Assembly (NCBI GenBank): GCA_026413225.1
Contig: CM048575.1
Location: 834,001 to 898,000 of the forward strand
Direction: 5' to 3'
From: Otis tarda
Lineage: Eukaryota > Chordata > Aves > Otidiformes > Otididae
Length of the DNA: 64,000 nt
In this document: positions 28,201 to 40,105 of the stretch, piece by piece
Numbering within the stretch: the stretch's first letter is position 1
Layout: each line of letters starts with the position of its first letter
Position numbers and translations under genes: made by a program
The notes under the pieces: generated by a model
What the model was told of the DNA's origin: nothing
The model's database searches: none
What the model saw: only the letters and a program-made list of their open reading frames with translations

Positions 28201-31200
28201 GAGGTGGGGCTGGGGACCCCGGCTGCGGGACCCGTCTGCGCTGACACTGCAGACCTGCCACCCCTCAATTTTGGAGACCCTCAGGGTTTGTTCACCTGGG
28301 GAGCCCCCCATCTGATGCTCCCCCTGCTTTCCCCCTGCAGGGGATCCCTCTCCGAGAAGCGGCTCATATTCCACAAAGGTATTTTTCCCCATTTCCCCCC
28401 AAATTAATCCACGATTTTGGCTGCCAGACATGGTGCCACCCTCTCCTTGTGCCCAGCCGGGGGTCTCAGGCTCCCACCCTGCTGTCTCCCGTTGCCAGCC
28501 TGCAACGATGTGCTGGAGGTGGCTGCCTTCAACGCCTCGTCCTGGTGGCATGAGGTGGACGCACTGGGCCAGGACCGAGCCTGGGCGGCCGAACGGGCAG
28601 TGCTCGGCACCACCGGCCACTCCTGGGCCGCCGAACCCGGCTCCAACAGTGCCTGGCTGGAGCTGGACCTGGGCACCCGCCGAAACGTCACAGGTGAGTC
28701 CTGACCAGTGGAGCCCGTCCCCATGGCACCCTGACCACTGTCCCCTCCATGGTGACATGGGTGTCAGCCTCACTGACACTCCCAAAACGTGCCCAGAGTG
28801 GTTGCAACCCCTCCGTAACACAAGATGGATTGGAGCTCCTTGTGCCATGGTTATACTGGTGCAAACTGGGATGCAGACAGCACCAGCCCCCCAAGCTTTC
28901 CCCATCCCCCTTTTGTCCCCGCTATCCCTGCCACCCCCCCTCACCCGCAGCCATTTCTGGGACGAACAAGTTAATATTATGCTCTTGCATCTGGTGCCAG
29001 CGAGTGCCTTTTGTTCGGCCGGAGCCTGCCGAAAGCAGGGGCTTTGTGCAGCGGCGGCTGGCGACCGTGGGGAGGAAAATGGGGACATTGTCCGGCCAGA
29101 GGCTGGAGGAGGGAGGAATGCGGAGCTGGCAGCCAGGGCTGGAGGTTATCGGCTCCTGGGGGCAGAGTGGGGAGTCCAACACTCGAATCTACAGCACACC
29201 CAAGCCTTTCCCCAGCCCTGTACTCCCCGACTGACAGCAGGGCCCCCCGTGCCCCGGGCTCACTCCTGCACCAACAGGTATCATCACAAAGGGCTCCTCC
29301 GAGCTGTACGACTCCTACGTGACAGCCTACCACGTCTCCTCCAGCCGCGACGGGAAGAACTGGAGACCGTACAGAGGCAGCGGTGGCCAGGAGGACAAGG
29401 TGGGCATGGCGGGGGGACAGGGATGACAAGGGGACACAGATCCTCTGCCCGCAGATGTGTGGCCATTGGCGCCCTCTCCGCCAGGTCTTTGAAGGAAATG
29501 CCGACAGCCATGGGGAGGTCTCCAACACCTTCATCCCCCCCATCGTCGCCCGCTACGTCCGCATCACACCGCAGAGCTGGCACCAGCGCGTGGCCATGAA
29601 GGTGGCCCTGGTGGGCTGCCAGCTGGCACGAGCCCGCGCGCCCCGGCCCTATGGTGAGCCCCTCCGCGGGACCTCGCACGCCGATGTCTCAAACATCCCC
29701 TGGGGACGTCCACCTCCCTATGCACCCCATGGTGGCCCCACAGTCACGGTCCCCGCTCTGCCTTGCAGTGCCTAGCGACCCCAAGGAGGTCCCTGTCCCC
29801 ACCAGCCGCCCAGCCAGCCACACGCCCATCCCTGGCGTCGCCCTGGACCCGGAGAAAGCAGGTAGGCGCCATGGTAGGGGCTGTCCCTTGGGTGCAGGGT
29901 TTTAAAATCCCCCTGTGACACTGATTTTCTTCCTCTGGTGGCCCCAAGTCGGGTCCTGACACCCATGGGTGCAGAGGGGTGGGATAGGGCACCCAGGGTC
30001 TGATGCTGCCCTCCCTCCGCAGGCTCCACACTGCTGGTGATGCTGCTCATCGGCGGCTTCGTGTTCCTCTGCTCGAGCCTCCTGGTGCTGGCTTTCCTCT
30101 GCCACAGGAAGAGGTGGGTCCCCTCCTGCCCCCCATTTCACCCTGGGGAACCTGGCATCGCGCCCCCCAAAGCATGGCAGCTCCGTTCGGCTGTTTGCTG
30201 GGTACTGAGGGGCGTAGCCCCCCCATGCAGCGGGGGTGAGGAGGCGGGTGGGTGGTGTTGGGCATGGGGTGGCCGGGACCCCTCACCCCCATCTCGCTCT
30301 CCCCTTGGCAGGAAACCGGCAGCGGAGCTGAACTGCGGGATCACGAAAGGTAAAGGGCCCCCAACCGCTCCCCAGGGTCCCAATGCCTGGGGACCAAATT
30401 CAGGAGGGATGCAGCTGGTTTACCCTGGGGGCACCAGTCTGTCCCCGGGGGCTGGTGTGTGACAACCAAGGAGCTTCTGCTCTCTGCTCAGGGTACCCCA
30501 AACTGGAGCTGAGCCAGGTGTGCTCCCTGCGGAGCCTGCCACCCCACGGCACCACGCTGGCCTCCTTCCCCGCAGCTCCTGCGCCGGGGGACCTCAGCCG
30601 GACCCATTCGCCAGGTAATGGGGACATCGGGGTGCGAACGGGTCCCTCAGCCCAGAGCCGGAGCTGTGTCTCCCCCAGTGCATCCTGGGGTGCCAATTCC
30701 TCCCCCCAGCACCACTCTGGTCCAACCCCTGTCCCGCATCATGGTCCTGTGCAAAAGGAAGACCCTGGCAGGGCTTATTATTCATTATTATTATTATTAT
30801 TATTATTCCACCTCAAGCACAGGCGTGGGTGTTGGCAGGCGGCACCAGGAGCCCCACCATGTGCTGGGGCAGAGGGACGTGCCTGTCCCCGCTGCGTTTT
30901 GGCCCATGTCTGCCCAGCTTTCCCCAGCCCTGGGGATCCAGATGTGCCCGTTTTTTTCTCCACCCAGCCCACTCACACCTTGAACAGCACCGTGACCCCC
31001 TCACCGCGGTGGGGACAGTCCCCAGCTCAGAGCCCGGTATCCCCATTGCAGAATACGCTGAGCCCGACCTGGTGCAGCTGAGCCCCAGCAGCCAAACGGG
31101 CCCTTCCACCTTCAAGCCGCTCCCGGATGAGGGCTACACGCTGCCGCTGGTCGTGAGCCACTACGACGTACCGGGAAAATACCACCCGTACGCGGAGCCG

Positions 31201-31422
31201 CTGCCGCCTGAGCCCGAATACGCTATGCCGTTCAGCGAGCCCGAGCCCGCCGCCGCCCGCCGCCTCGCCGGGCCGCCCGCCGAGCCCCCGCTGCGGTACG
31301 ATGCGCCCGCCCGCCGGGCCGAGGGGGCCGCCAGCCCCGGTGGGGACGGACCCTCTCCGGAGGGGGCCCGCTGCCAGCCGGGGGACTGTCCCTTGTCGCA
31401 CGTCTACCACGAAGCCTTGTGA
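22281..31422 (+). CDS. DCBLD-family receptor (CUB-LCCL-discoidin-TM), third paralog
   Basis: Single-pass membrane protein of the DCBLD/neuropilin-like family. Fifteen coding exons close in frame to 654 residues: 22281-22386, 24882-25103, 27134-27271, 27585-27636, 27818-27890, 28059-28192, 28341-28378, 28499-28693, 29278-29399, 29485-29653, 29769-29861, 30023-30113, 30312-30349, 30492-30614, 31052-31422. It has a signal peptide (1 to about 33), a CUB domain with four cysteines (about 38-155), LCCL (about 157-254, with YCPAGC and ADELGGQ), discoidin/F5-8C (255 to about 410, with FIPPIVARYVR), a short stalk, one TM helix (about 449-473) and a tail to 654. The tail has six Tyr-x-x-Pro motifs, the CRK/CRKL SH2 docking pattern of DCBLD1/2. 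The closest remembered sequence is DCBLD2, but the locus differs from both human genes. N-glycosylation sequons occur in the ectodomain. It shares a promoter region with GMEB1. The first and last exons are the least certain. Confidence 0.9.
22387..24881 (+). other. Intron 1 of the DCBLD-type gene
   Basis: GC-rich intron. Its first 400 bases are G/C-tract low-complexity sequence, giving long chance frames on both strands. No second conserved exon, RNA gene or transposon was recognised. Confidence 0.8.
26937..26985. repeat. 13-bp minisatellite, 3.8 copies
   Basis: The unit CATGGGATCCTGA is repeated three times exactly with a fourth partial copy, inside the intron before the second CUB exon of the DCBLD-type gene. 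Near-perfect copies suggest a recent expansion. Confidence 0.9.
30775..30807. repeat. TTA trinucleotide microsatellite
   Basis: A nearly uninterrupted TTA run, broken once by a C, in the last intron of the DCBLD-type gene. It is likely polymorphic. Confidence 0.9.
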
Positions 31423-32002
31423 GGGTGTGAGGAGGGGGAGCCCAGCGGCGCTGGCCCGAGGGTGGGGGGCGAACCTTTTTTTAAGAACAATTTATTTAAA
31501 TACACACGCATGCGGACAGACACGTCTGCGCGCACGCGTTTCCCGCCCTGCGGCGCGCCGTTCTTTACGCACGCGCTTCCAGCTCGTCCCCGAGCAGCGG
31601 GAACCGGTCGCCGGCGGATACCGAGCGCCACTCCTCCCCCCTTCTCTGCCGTTGACGGTTCCCGGGGCGCCAGAACAAGCGGTTACCGGCGGCCCCCTCC
31701 CACAAAAATTATGCTTCCGAAATCTCTTGATGTCGATTCCGCGGGGGCGGCCGCGCGGCCCCCCCGTGCCACACACGGCAGAAGCCCTTTTTAAAGACGC
31801 GCGTGCCGCCCAGCCGCGACCGGAAAGCATCAGAGTATTACTTATGTCACGGCGAGGCTCGCCTCCCGTTTAAATGATAAGGCTCAGATTCCTGTTTCTC
31901 CTCTCTTTCCAAGATCCACGCCTTTTCTACCACTTCTGCTTCTTTTTTTACTCAAAAAGCACAATTTCCCCGCCTCGCCGACCCCTATGATATGCAAATC
32001 GC
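31423..32002 (+). other. 3' flank of the DCBLD-type gene
   Basis: Sequence between the stop codon and the TAF12 promoter. It should contain the 3'UTR, but no AATAAA was found on the plus strand. An AT-rich stretch at about 31485-31502 is the only hint of a processing region. The gene end is therefore unresolved. Confidence 0.45.
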
Positions 32003-32220
32003 GTGGGGCATGCTGGGGCACCTCCTCTCTGTGTCGTCATCGAACGGGGCGTCTTTGGTGGGCGCGGTGGCGCGCGTGCGCAGCCAGGCTCTCTCTTGAT
32101 TGATGGCGCTGTGAAGCGCTTCCGGGTGGTGGGCGGGCGGTGCCCCCGGAAGGGCTCGGGCTGCGCGGTGGAGGGAGCAGCCGGTGGCGGGGCCTGGGTC
32201 TGCTGGCGGGTCATGGGGAG
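32003..32220 (+). promoter_or_regulatory. TAF12 promoter and probable non-coding exon 1
   Basis: CpG-dense block with an NRF1-like GCGCGTGCGCA (about 32072-32082), a YY1-like GATGGCG near 32101 and an ETS-like CTTCCGG near 32120. A GTACGG donor follows at 32221, so a non-coding first exon probably ends at 32220. This order is typical of TATA-less housekeeping promoters. The 1.3 kb to the TAF12 start codon shows no other gene. Confidence 0.6.
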
Positions 32221-33535
32221 GTACGGGGCGAGGGGCCCGTCCCCCGGGGGCGGGCGTTTCCGGCTGCTTTACACCGGTGCTGACAGCCTAAAGCGCGGAG
32301 GGAGGTGGGGGGTGGGCGGTGGGCGCGCGGGCCGTTCCCCGCCGCTCGCCGGGCCTGGCCTGCAGCCGGTGCTCAAACCCCCGCCCGTGTGGTGGTCGGC
32401 AGCCGGGGGTGGGGGCTCCCGGCGCCCGAGGGGTGACCCCGCAGCGCTGACAGGCGGGCCGCCGGCCGGGTGTCGGCTGTCAGCAGCCGTGACGCTTCCC
32501 CGCGGCTTCGGCCGCGGCTCCCCGGCAGCCGGTGCAGACGTTTTGCTCGGGGAGGCGTCGTTCGGTCCTGCAGTGCCGTTTCCCGTGGGCAGCCGTGGGG
32601 CCGGAGGCCTCTTTGAAGCTGGTGTCAGGGACGATGTAGGAAACAAACCGCTCTGAGCGGCGTGCGTGGAGCTGTGCCCTCCCTAAGGTGCCCAGTGTCG
32701 GTGCTTCGGGGGAAACCGCGAAGCTGGGAGCTGCGTCGGGGAGGAAGGAGGTTTGAGTTGCCCTTCAGCGTCTCACAGTCACATCTTGGGGAGAGAAGGG
32801 GCTTTTTTGTTCGTTCCCTTTTAGCTAGTGCAGCTGATGGGTAAGAGCTTGTAACAGGAGGGGCTTTGTCTCACATGGATAATAACTAAAGCAAAAACCA
32901 AGAACTTCCCCAGTTTTCTCTGTTAACAATGAAGAGACACCCAGACCGGCTGGTCCTTTGCTAAACTATTTAAATATTTGGTGAAAATCCTTGTGTCTTA
33001 ATGGAAGTGGGAACCCCCCGAGCTCCAGGACGCGCACCGAAGGTTGGTTTGTTTTTAATCGCGGCTGTAACCCCACGCTGTCGACGCTGATGAGTTACAG
33101 CAGGTCGGTGGAGCTAACTGTAGCCGCCAGAACCTGTTCCTGCTGTGGAGGGAAGCCGCTGTCGCAGAGGTGCAGGCTCACCTGTGAGTCACTGCTGACA
33201 GCAGAGAGATACTCTGTCTTGTGACAGAAAAATGAAATTCGGCCAAATTTCTGCTCCCGCTTCAGGATCCTGGGAGATGCCTCGCCCTCTGCAGCACCCT
33301 ATGCTCACGTACCGCCGGCGGTGGTGTCATATCTTCCGACAGATAAACTCTCTTGCGCCGTAGGAAGAACGATGTGCGCTGTCTTGCGTGAAACTGTTTC
33401 CTCTTGCCGTCTTAGTATAGAATGGGTGATACAAAAAATATCTGGTGTTCCTGTAGGAATGAGAATTCTGTGGAAGAGGAGGAAGCGAGAGTAGGTTAAC
33501 GCTGCCTGCTGACGTTACTGGGAAGGCTTTGGGAA

Positions 33536-36500
33536 ATGGCCTCTCCGTTCGCTGGCCCCACAGCGGTTGCTGATGTAATTAAAGATCTAGACACTCAGAT
33601 AGCTGTAAGTACAGCACCACGGCTTACCCCGGGGCCGGCATGCGGGATTTGTCCCGGGAATCTGCGCATCCCCTTGGTTTTGTGTTTGGTGATCTTGACG
33701 GCAACGCAGAGGGTGCGATAAGATCCCCAAATAAATGAACAAAACGACTTTATGCTAATAAAGTGCTTTCTGCCCAAGGATTTTGGCACTTTTCCCCCTG
33801 CATGGTGGGTAAGAATTCCTGCTGTGTGGATTTGGAAAGCGAGGTGTGGGGTGAACAGCCTGAGATCAGCCTAAAGCTGAGACTAGCACACTGAGACCCT
33901 GCTGAGCTTGTGCTGAGCTCCTTGTCAGGAAATGCCCACTGAGGGGGGATAGGGTGTGAATTGAATGGTTTTCCATCGTTAATTCAGTTCAATTTGAGCT
34001 AGAAACTTGCTCAGAGTGCTACAGAAGTGTGTCTTGGGTATAAATTCCCCTGAAAGGGCTCTGTCTCCGTCGGTGCGGCAGTGCATGAGCGTGCCTTGGA
34101 ATGAAGCACTAAAGCGGCCGCTTCTAAGTCCTCCTGTGTGATTTCTGGTTTGTGGTTTGGTTTGAATTAATCCAGACTAACACAGCTTGCTCTGAAGAGG
34201 GGAACCTGTCTGTAGCTCAGGTAGCAGACTCTCTGTTCATAGCTCTGTATGCTGTAAAGCTGTTTAAACAAACTCCCTTCTCCCTGCGCGGTGTGGGCTT
34301 TCCAGAAGAAGCCTCCGCTCTCAGCGGCCACTTCTCACCCGTCTCTGGGCCCAACAGCAGCTGCTGCAGCCACTACCCGAGAGGCTTTAACATCAAACCG
34401 TTCCTTAAAGGCTCATATCCCGTGACAGACCCGTCTCTGCTGCCCACACTGCTTGTGGGGGTGGAAGGTCCAGGGTTGGGACGAGTTTCCTTTCGCGGAG
34501 CAGGGAGGACAAAGCAGAGCTTCCTTGAGCCTGGATTTTAGAGCCTTCCCGCCATGAAATGTCGTGGCTGCCAGTCAGTCTGTGTGTTAGCTCAGCGGCT
34601 GATAACCTGAATAGCTTCAGGCACTGAAGGGTGAGCCTGGAAGATCTGAGTAACCAGTTAAGTCACAGCGGCCCGGTTCTGGTTCTCTGATAATGGCTCA
34701 GTAAACCTGACCTCGTTTACTGTGGCTGCCGGTTGCCCTGTGTGGGAAGAACAAATCGGAGGTGTGGACATGCATGTGTGTTTCTCTGCCTCCCCACACT
34801 TGTGCTTTCAGAACTGAAAACAAATCCTAATTGTCAAGCCCTCACGGAGGGATTGCTGTGGGTCAGGCCTGAAATGTGGCATTGCCGAAAAACCCAGCCT
34901 GCATCACATGCCCAAGAGAGCCTGAACCTTGTCTTCTCCTGACCTGTGTCTCAGGCACGTGGAGCGCGAAGATGAAGACTCAGACGCCGCGCCTGCCGTT
35001 CCCCTGCATTGCTGCCTTTAGTTAAATCTTCTTTGTGTGGTCTCTGCCTCGAAGCTCTTTGTGGTCCCAGTGGAATGTGTTCAGAGCGGCCCTGACCGGC
35101 GGGTGAGGGGTGGCCGCACGCGTGGGGTTCAGCCCGAGGAACCAGCGGGTGCGTCAGTGCCGCTGCAGGCCTGCCACCTCTTGTCAGCGCGCTGCGCATA
35201 GCCGCCCTGCTTCTCACGGCAAGCTTTGTATTCCGTGTACCAGGGAATGTTGTTTCTTCTTCTAAACATTGCTCCTCCTTACTGCGTCCAGAGAGACTTG
35301 ATCTGTAAACCTCTGGGCCACGTCAGGACACTGCAGTGTTCTCTGGACAAAGACATGATCACCCTGTTGAATTCCTTCTCTGTTTGCTGACAGTGGCTTT
35401 CCTTTCCTTTTCCAGTTGATTGGTTTGGGTCCCCACAACTCCAAGAAGAAGCAGGACCTAGATAAGCTCTATGATCTAAAAGCTAAAGCCCAGCAGATTA
35501 TGAACCAGTTTGGCCCATCTACCTTGATCAACCTCTCCAACTTCTCCTCCATAAAGCCGGAACCAACCAGCACTCCCCCACAGAGCTCCATGGCCAACAG
35601 TACCACCGTGGCGAAGATGCCGGGGACGCCCAGCGCAGGAGGACGGCTCAGCCCTGAAAGCAACCAGGTAATTTCATCACCAACTTCAGGACAACAGGGG
35701 AGATGTTCAGACCTGCTCCTTCCTTAAATTACCAGCAAAAACTTTGCGGCTGGTAAAGCGTTGGTTACATCTTCAGGTGTTTCTTCCCTCCAAGGCGCTT
35801 TCAGGCTGGATGGGGTGTGGACCCTGTAGGTGTAGAGGTTTTTTCAGTCTCAGGAAAATGTATATTTGAGGTGTGATTGGGAAATTCTTTTAAAATGGGG
35901 TTGAGATGGGAGAAATGAGAGTGCAGGTTTGCAGCCTGTGCCTGACTTGGCTGCCAGGAGCTGCTGACTCATGTGTTTGCTTGTCATGCTGTGGAGTCTT
36001 GGATGTGTGTGTAAAATCCACTGCTGCCCAAGGCTCCAGGAGTGCACCCTGATCTCTCTGCAGGCTTCACTGGTGCCCTGGCCTCTCCAGGAAGCGTATG
36101 AGTCCTGCGACACCAAGACAGGTGCAGCAGTTCCACAGTGTATGGGAACCAGGGAGGGCAGGAGCTTCCCCTGCTGTCTCTTAGCCTGCGTCTGACCGGG
36201 CTGGTGGGTCGGGGGTGACCCTCTAAGAGTAGGTGCCCCGCTGTCCAGCAGCAGTAAAATTTCTGCTCCCTGCTGTGGTGGGGCTGAGAGGGTGCTGCCT
36301 TCTGCTCCGGAATAACCCAGCACTCCCATATCTCTCTTCCGTGTGAAACACTGAAGCTGATAAGCGCTAGAGCCGTGGACGTCCTTCCTCCGTGCCCTGA
36401 GCCCAAATTTGGTCACCAATACTTTGTGCTTGCTGTCTGCCTCAAGTCTTCTAGTTCTGGCTTTGTCCGCTCCTGCCAGCAGCCCTGCTCCAGCCAGTGG

Positions 36501-38808
36501 CATTTTAGTGCCAGTTTAGTGCAGGAAATTTATTTATCCTGGCCTGCTGCATTCCACTTCCTGATCAGAGCAACCACTGGTGCTTGAAAATAACTCGTAA
36601 CACCTGATATTTCTTATCTCTGCAGTTCCTGGGCTGATACGCTGTGTCAACACCCGTGACTTGGGCCTCCGCGGAGCGGGGGAGGAGGCCTTTTGTGGCT
36701 GCGCTGCGCGGGCTTTGCCGAAGCAGGGCAGTAAATCATTGCTCTTCTCCCACACGCGCAGGTTTTGACCAAGAAGAAATTGCAGGACCTGGTGCGTGAG
36801 GTGGATCCGAACGAGCAGCTGGATGAAGATGTGGAGGAAGTAGGTACCAGCCCACGGCCGGGGCTGCAGAAGGAGCTGAGCTGGAATTTTTCATGGACCG
36901 GTGGCCCTTTGTCCAAGGCAGGGAGGGCTGGTTCACGTAACGCTTCGGTATTCTCGTTTGTTGCAGCCTTCAGCCATCCGTGTCTGTTTCTGTGTCCCAG
37001 TGTCAAAGGGAATTTTAAAACATCAATTGTAGCAAACTTCTTTGAAATACTAGCTGCTGCGGGCTCATTTTCATGCTTTCCGCGTAATTCCAGCTGCTCG
37101 GCGCTGATAAGACTGCTTGTTGTCCCTGTTCTGCCACAGATGCTGTTGCAGATCGCCGATGATTTCATAGAGAGTGTGGTGACGGCTGCCTGCCAGCTTG
37201 CACGGCATCGCAAGTCCAACACCCTGGAAGTGAAAGATGTCCAGTTACATCTTGGTGAGCGGCTTTTTCTTTTTCTTTTTTTTTTTTTTTTTTTTCTGGG
37301 CACATGCCCATGGCCGTGGTTTTGGGGTGGAAACCCGTGAGTAGCTACAGATTCCTTGCTACTTAATCATCCGAGGATGAGTGGGGTGTCTGCCCCTAAC
37401 CATCCCCTCCCCAAATTTTGCAGTTGTGCAGGTTGTAGCTGTCCATCAGCCTGTGTCAGAAGGTCCCTAGCACGGGGACTGCATCTTTACCGTGTTTAAT
37501 GCTGCACAGCCCTCCGCTGCTCTGCTTTTGGGAAGCTTTTGTAGCTGGTATGCGGATCACCGGCTCCGGGCATGCTGCCGGTGCGTCGGTGACGATGAGG
37601 CCGCTCTTGCGGTGGGCGGTTGGGGTAGACCTGCTGACCTGCCCTCTGTCTTCCAGAGCGTCAGTGGAACATGTGGATCCCGGGCTTCGGTTCTGAAGAA
37701 ATCAGGCCCTACAAAAAAGCCTGCACTACAGAAGCTCACAAACAGGTAAGGAGCCCTCAGTAACGCCGAGAATCACGTGGTGGAAGCCTGATATGGGGAG
37801 AGTGGTCTTGGACTCCTGGCAGGACCGGAATTTGCAGCCTCTTCCAAGTGGTTTGGGCTTGGAATGACTTCAGAGTCTCCTCGCCTGTTTGTGCAGAGAG
37901 GCTTGCGGTTGCCGTGGCTCCCCTGCGGCAGTGCGGTGCTGGCAGTGCTCACGGTCTGAAGGGCAGCCCAGCTTGGAAGGGTGAAAAACCAGCAGAGAGC
38001 TGCAGACAGTAACTTGTCAGCTGCCCTCTTGCAGAAGGGTAGGCAAACGCCGCTGACTGAGTAGAAAATCTGAACCGCGGGGCTCTGTCAGGCTGTGCCT
38101 GGAGTTCCCGGGGCCGTTTTGTGGCTGCAGCCCACTGCTGCGCTCGGGTGTTCTGCGAGCAGAGCGCAGCACCGGCTGTGTCCATGTGTGAGGGTCGCGA
38201 GCCCTGGCTGCTCGCCTCCGTAAGAATTTAAAAGCTGCAAAAATCCTGAAGGCCTGGGGAGGTGTAGCAGAGCGCACACTGTTCTCATGCGGTTTCGGCT
38301 GTAGATGGGAGCTGAGCAGCTCTGGGGTTTTTTTTCCACTTAATTTTGCTTAAACTGAATTGGGCCAGTGCTTTTTAAAGCGTCCGGTGAGAGCCAGCGA
38401 GGAGCTGGAGCTCGTGGATGGCATTGCGTCTCTCCTCCTGCAGCTCCTTCTGCAGCTGCTGGGCAGAGGGAGAGGAGGCTGCAGAGTGGGGTTTGATCCC
38501 CTGCGCTCTTTAATCCCACTGCCCCTCACCATCCTCGGTGCTTTGCTTGCGCGCCCCGGGTGTCGAGAGGAGCGCAGACGCTTGTCTTTTCCTCTGGCGC
38601 TGGTTTGGGACCACGTTAAGATTCAAACGAACTTGAAAGACCTGTGTGGAAACAAGTTGGGCGGTGTCCAGAGAGAACCCGAGATGCCTCATTCCGGCAC
38701 GGCTCCAGGTTGTTCTGCAGTAACCTGGTCTGCGACGCTCGGCTTCCCACCTCTTTCTCTTCCTTCTTACAGAGAATGGCACTGATCCGCAAAACCACCA
38801 AGAAATAG
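33536..38808 (+). CDS. TAF12: TAF12, TFIID/SAGA histone-fold subunit
   Basis: Nuclear histone-fold protein that pairs with TAF4 in TFIID and with its SAGA counterpart. Exons 33536-33604, 35416-35667, 36762-36839, 37140-37254, 37657-37745 and 38773-38808 join in frame to 212 residues. The familiar 161-residue form would start at the internal ATG at 35500 and ends with the family C-terminus ...RKTTKK. Both starts share one frame. The upstream ATG at 33536 has G at -3 and +4 and adds 51 residues. The histone fold covers roughly the last 100 residues (KKLQDLVREVDP, then the long ADDFIESVVTAAC helix, then VKDVQLHL). A plus-strand AATAAA at 39224-39229 gives a 3'UTR of about 430 bases. Identity is secure; which start dominates is not. 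Confidence 0.95.
37266..37295. repeat. T-rich tract in TAF12 intron 4
   Basis: Nearly pure T run just after the donor of the fourth TAF12 exon. A similar 20-A run lies at 14472-14491 in GMEB1. Both are simple slippage-prone tracts without a recognisable parent element. Confidence 0.85.
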
Positions 38809-39245
38809 CCCCTGGGAAGAGCCGGGAGAAGACGCCAGTGCGTTTTGGGATATCTGCCTCTCCACTGAAGCCTCTGCAATGCCATCCATGGGATATTTTT
38901 TTTAATGCTTTACAGAGAAGCATATATTTTTTATTAACGGTGCAGCAATATCTTGACTTTATGAGGAGATCTGCCAAAAACATTCTACGCCCCCTTCCTC
39001 ATCCCCCCTAGGAGCGCAACGTATCTCAAAACAAAGACTTTTCATTTGTGACTCGGAAGTGGTTTGTCGTGTAAATGATTATCCAGGGGACAGAGCATTT
39101 GGTCTTGTGTGGGACAGTATTAGAAGCATCTGTAGAGGTTTTTATTTCCTCCTTCCTGCCCCTACCTGCTCCAGTACTTTGTAATGTCAGTGTTTATATA
39201 AATACTTGCATTTGTTTTACATGAATAAAGAAATTATTAATCTAA

Positions 39246-39964
39246 AACCATGGCACGGCCTTGTGTTCTTCACACAGCATGCGGAGGGGCTGCGAGTGGG
39301 GCGGCATCTGCGTCGCCTGGTTTCTGCCTGTGGTGCTGTTCTGGTAAGAGGTCGCCTGCCCTGCGGTTCAGAGGCTTCCCCGCCTCGCGTGCTTGTGTGT
39401 GCCCGTCCTCCCTGCCCCGCTCGCTCCTGGGGCTATCGGCCTCCCCGTACCCAACGGGGGGAAACTGCCTTGGCTGAAATAATTTGGAAACCAGCGTGGG
39501 CTCTCTCCTCCTCTTGTGTAAGTGCTGGCTAAGGAGACGCCTCGCAGGAGAGGCCAGTCTGAGGGTGCCTGGGGTGGAGGGAAGCTGTTCCCACACCGCA
39601 GCCCTGCTCGGCTGCTGCTGGCGGGGACGTGGGGTTGTTCCCAGCTCGGTGTAGCGAGGAGGAGCGGCTGGTCAAACCAGCCCACCCTGCCCTCCCCAGC
39701 GCGGAGGAGACCCCGCTCCCAGTGAATGGGTTGGGTAGTAAAAGGGGTTTCAGATCCACGCCAATCTGAGGTGAGACTGGGGGACCAGGAGGAGCTGGGG
39801 GGCCGGGAGGACCCATGGTTCCTCTCTAGGGGCTGGGTTCAGCTTTGTATTTGGGTTTGGAGAGAGAATGGGGGTTAGCGGGGGTGACACCCGCCTCTCT
39901 GCAGACCCCTGGCCTGTCCTGTCTGGGGACATTACCCTTCCCCAGGAAAACACGGTCAGGAAGA
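39246..39964. other. Convergent intergenic interval TAF12 / Rab gene
   Basis: About 700 bases between the expected TAF12 cleavage site and that of the RAB39-like gene, which run toward each other. No coding, RNA or repeat feature was recognised. Confidence 0.6.
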
Positions 39965-40105
39965 GACATGAAGAACAGGGGATGTTTAATGCACTCTCGC
40001 TCGCTGCTCCTGCCTGCGCCACAGCTGCTCCATCTCTGTGCGTCGCGGTGAGCAGCGCCCAGCGCGTCCCAGCCTGGCTGAGAGAAGCTGTCGGTGTCCC
40101 TGGCT

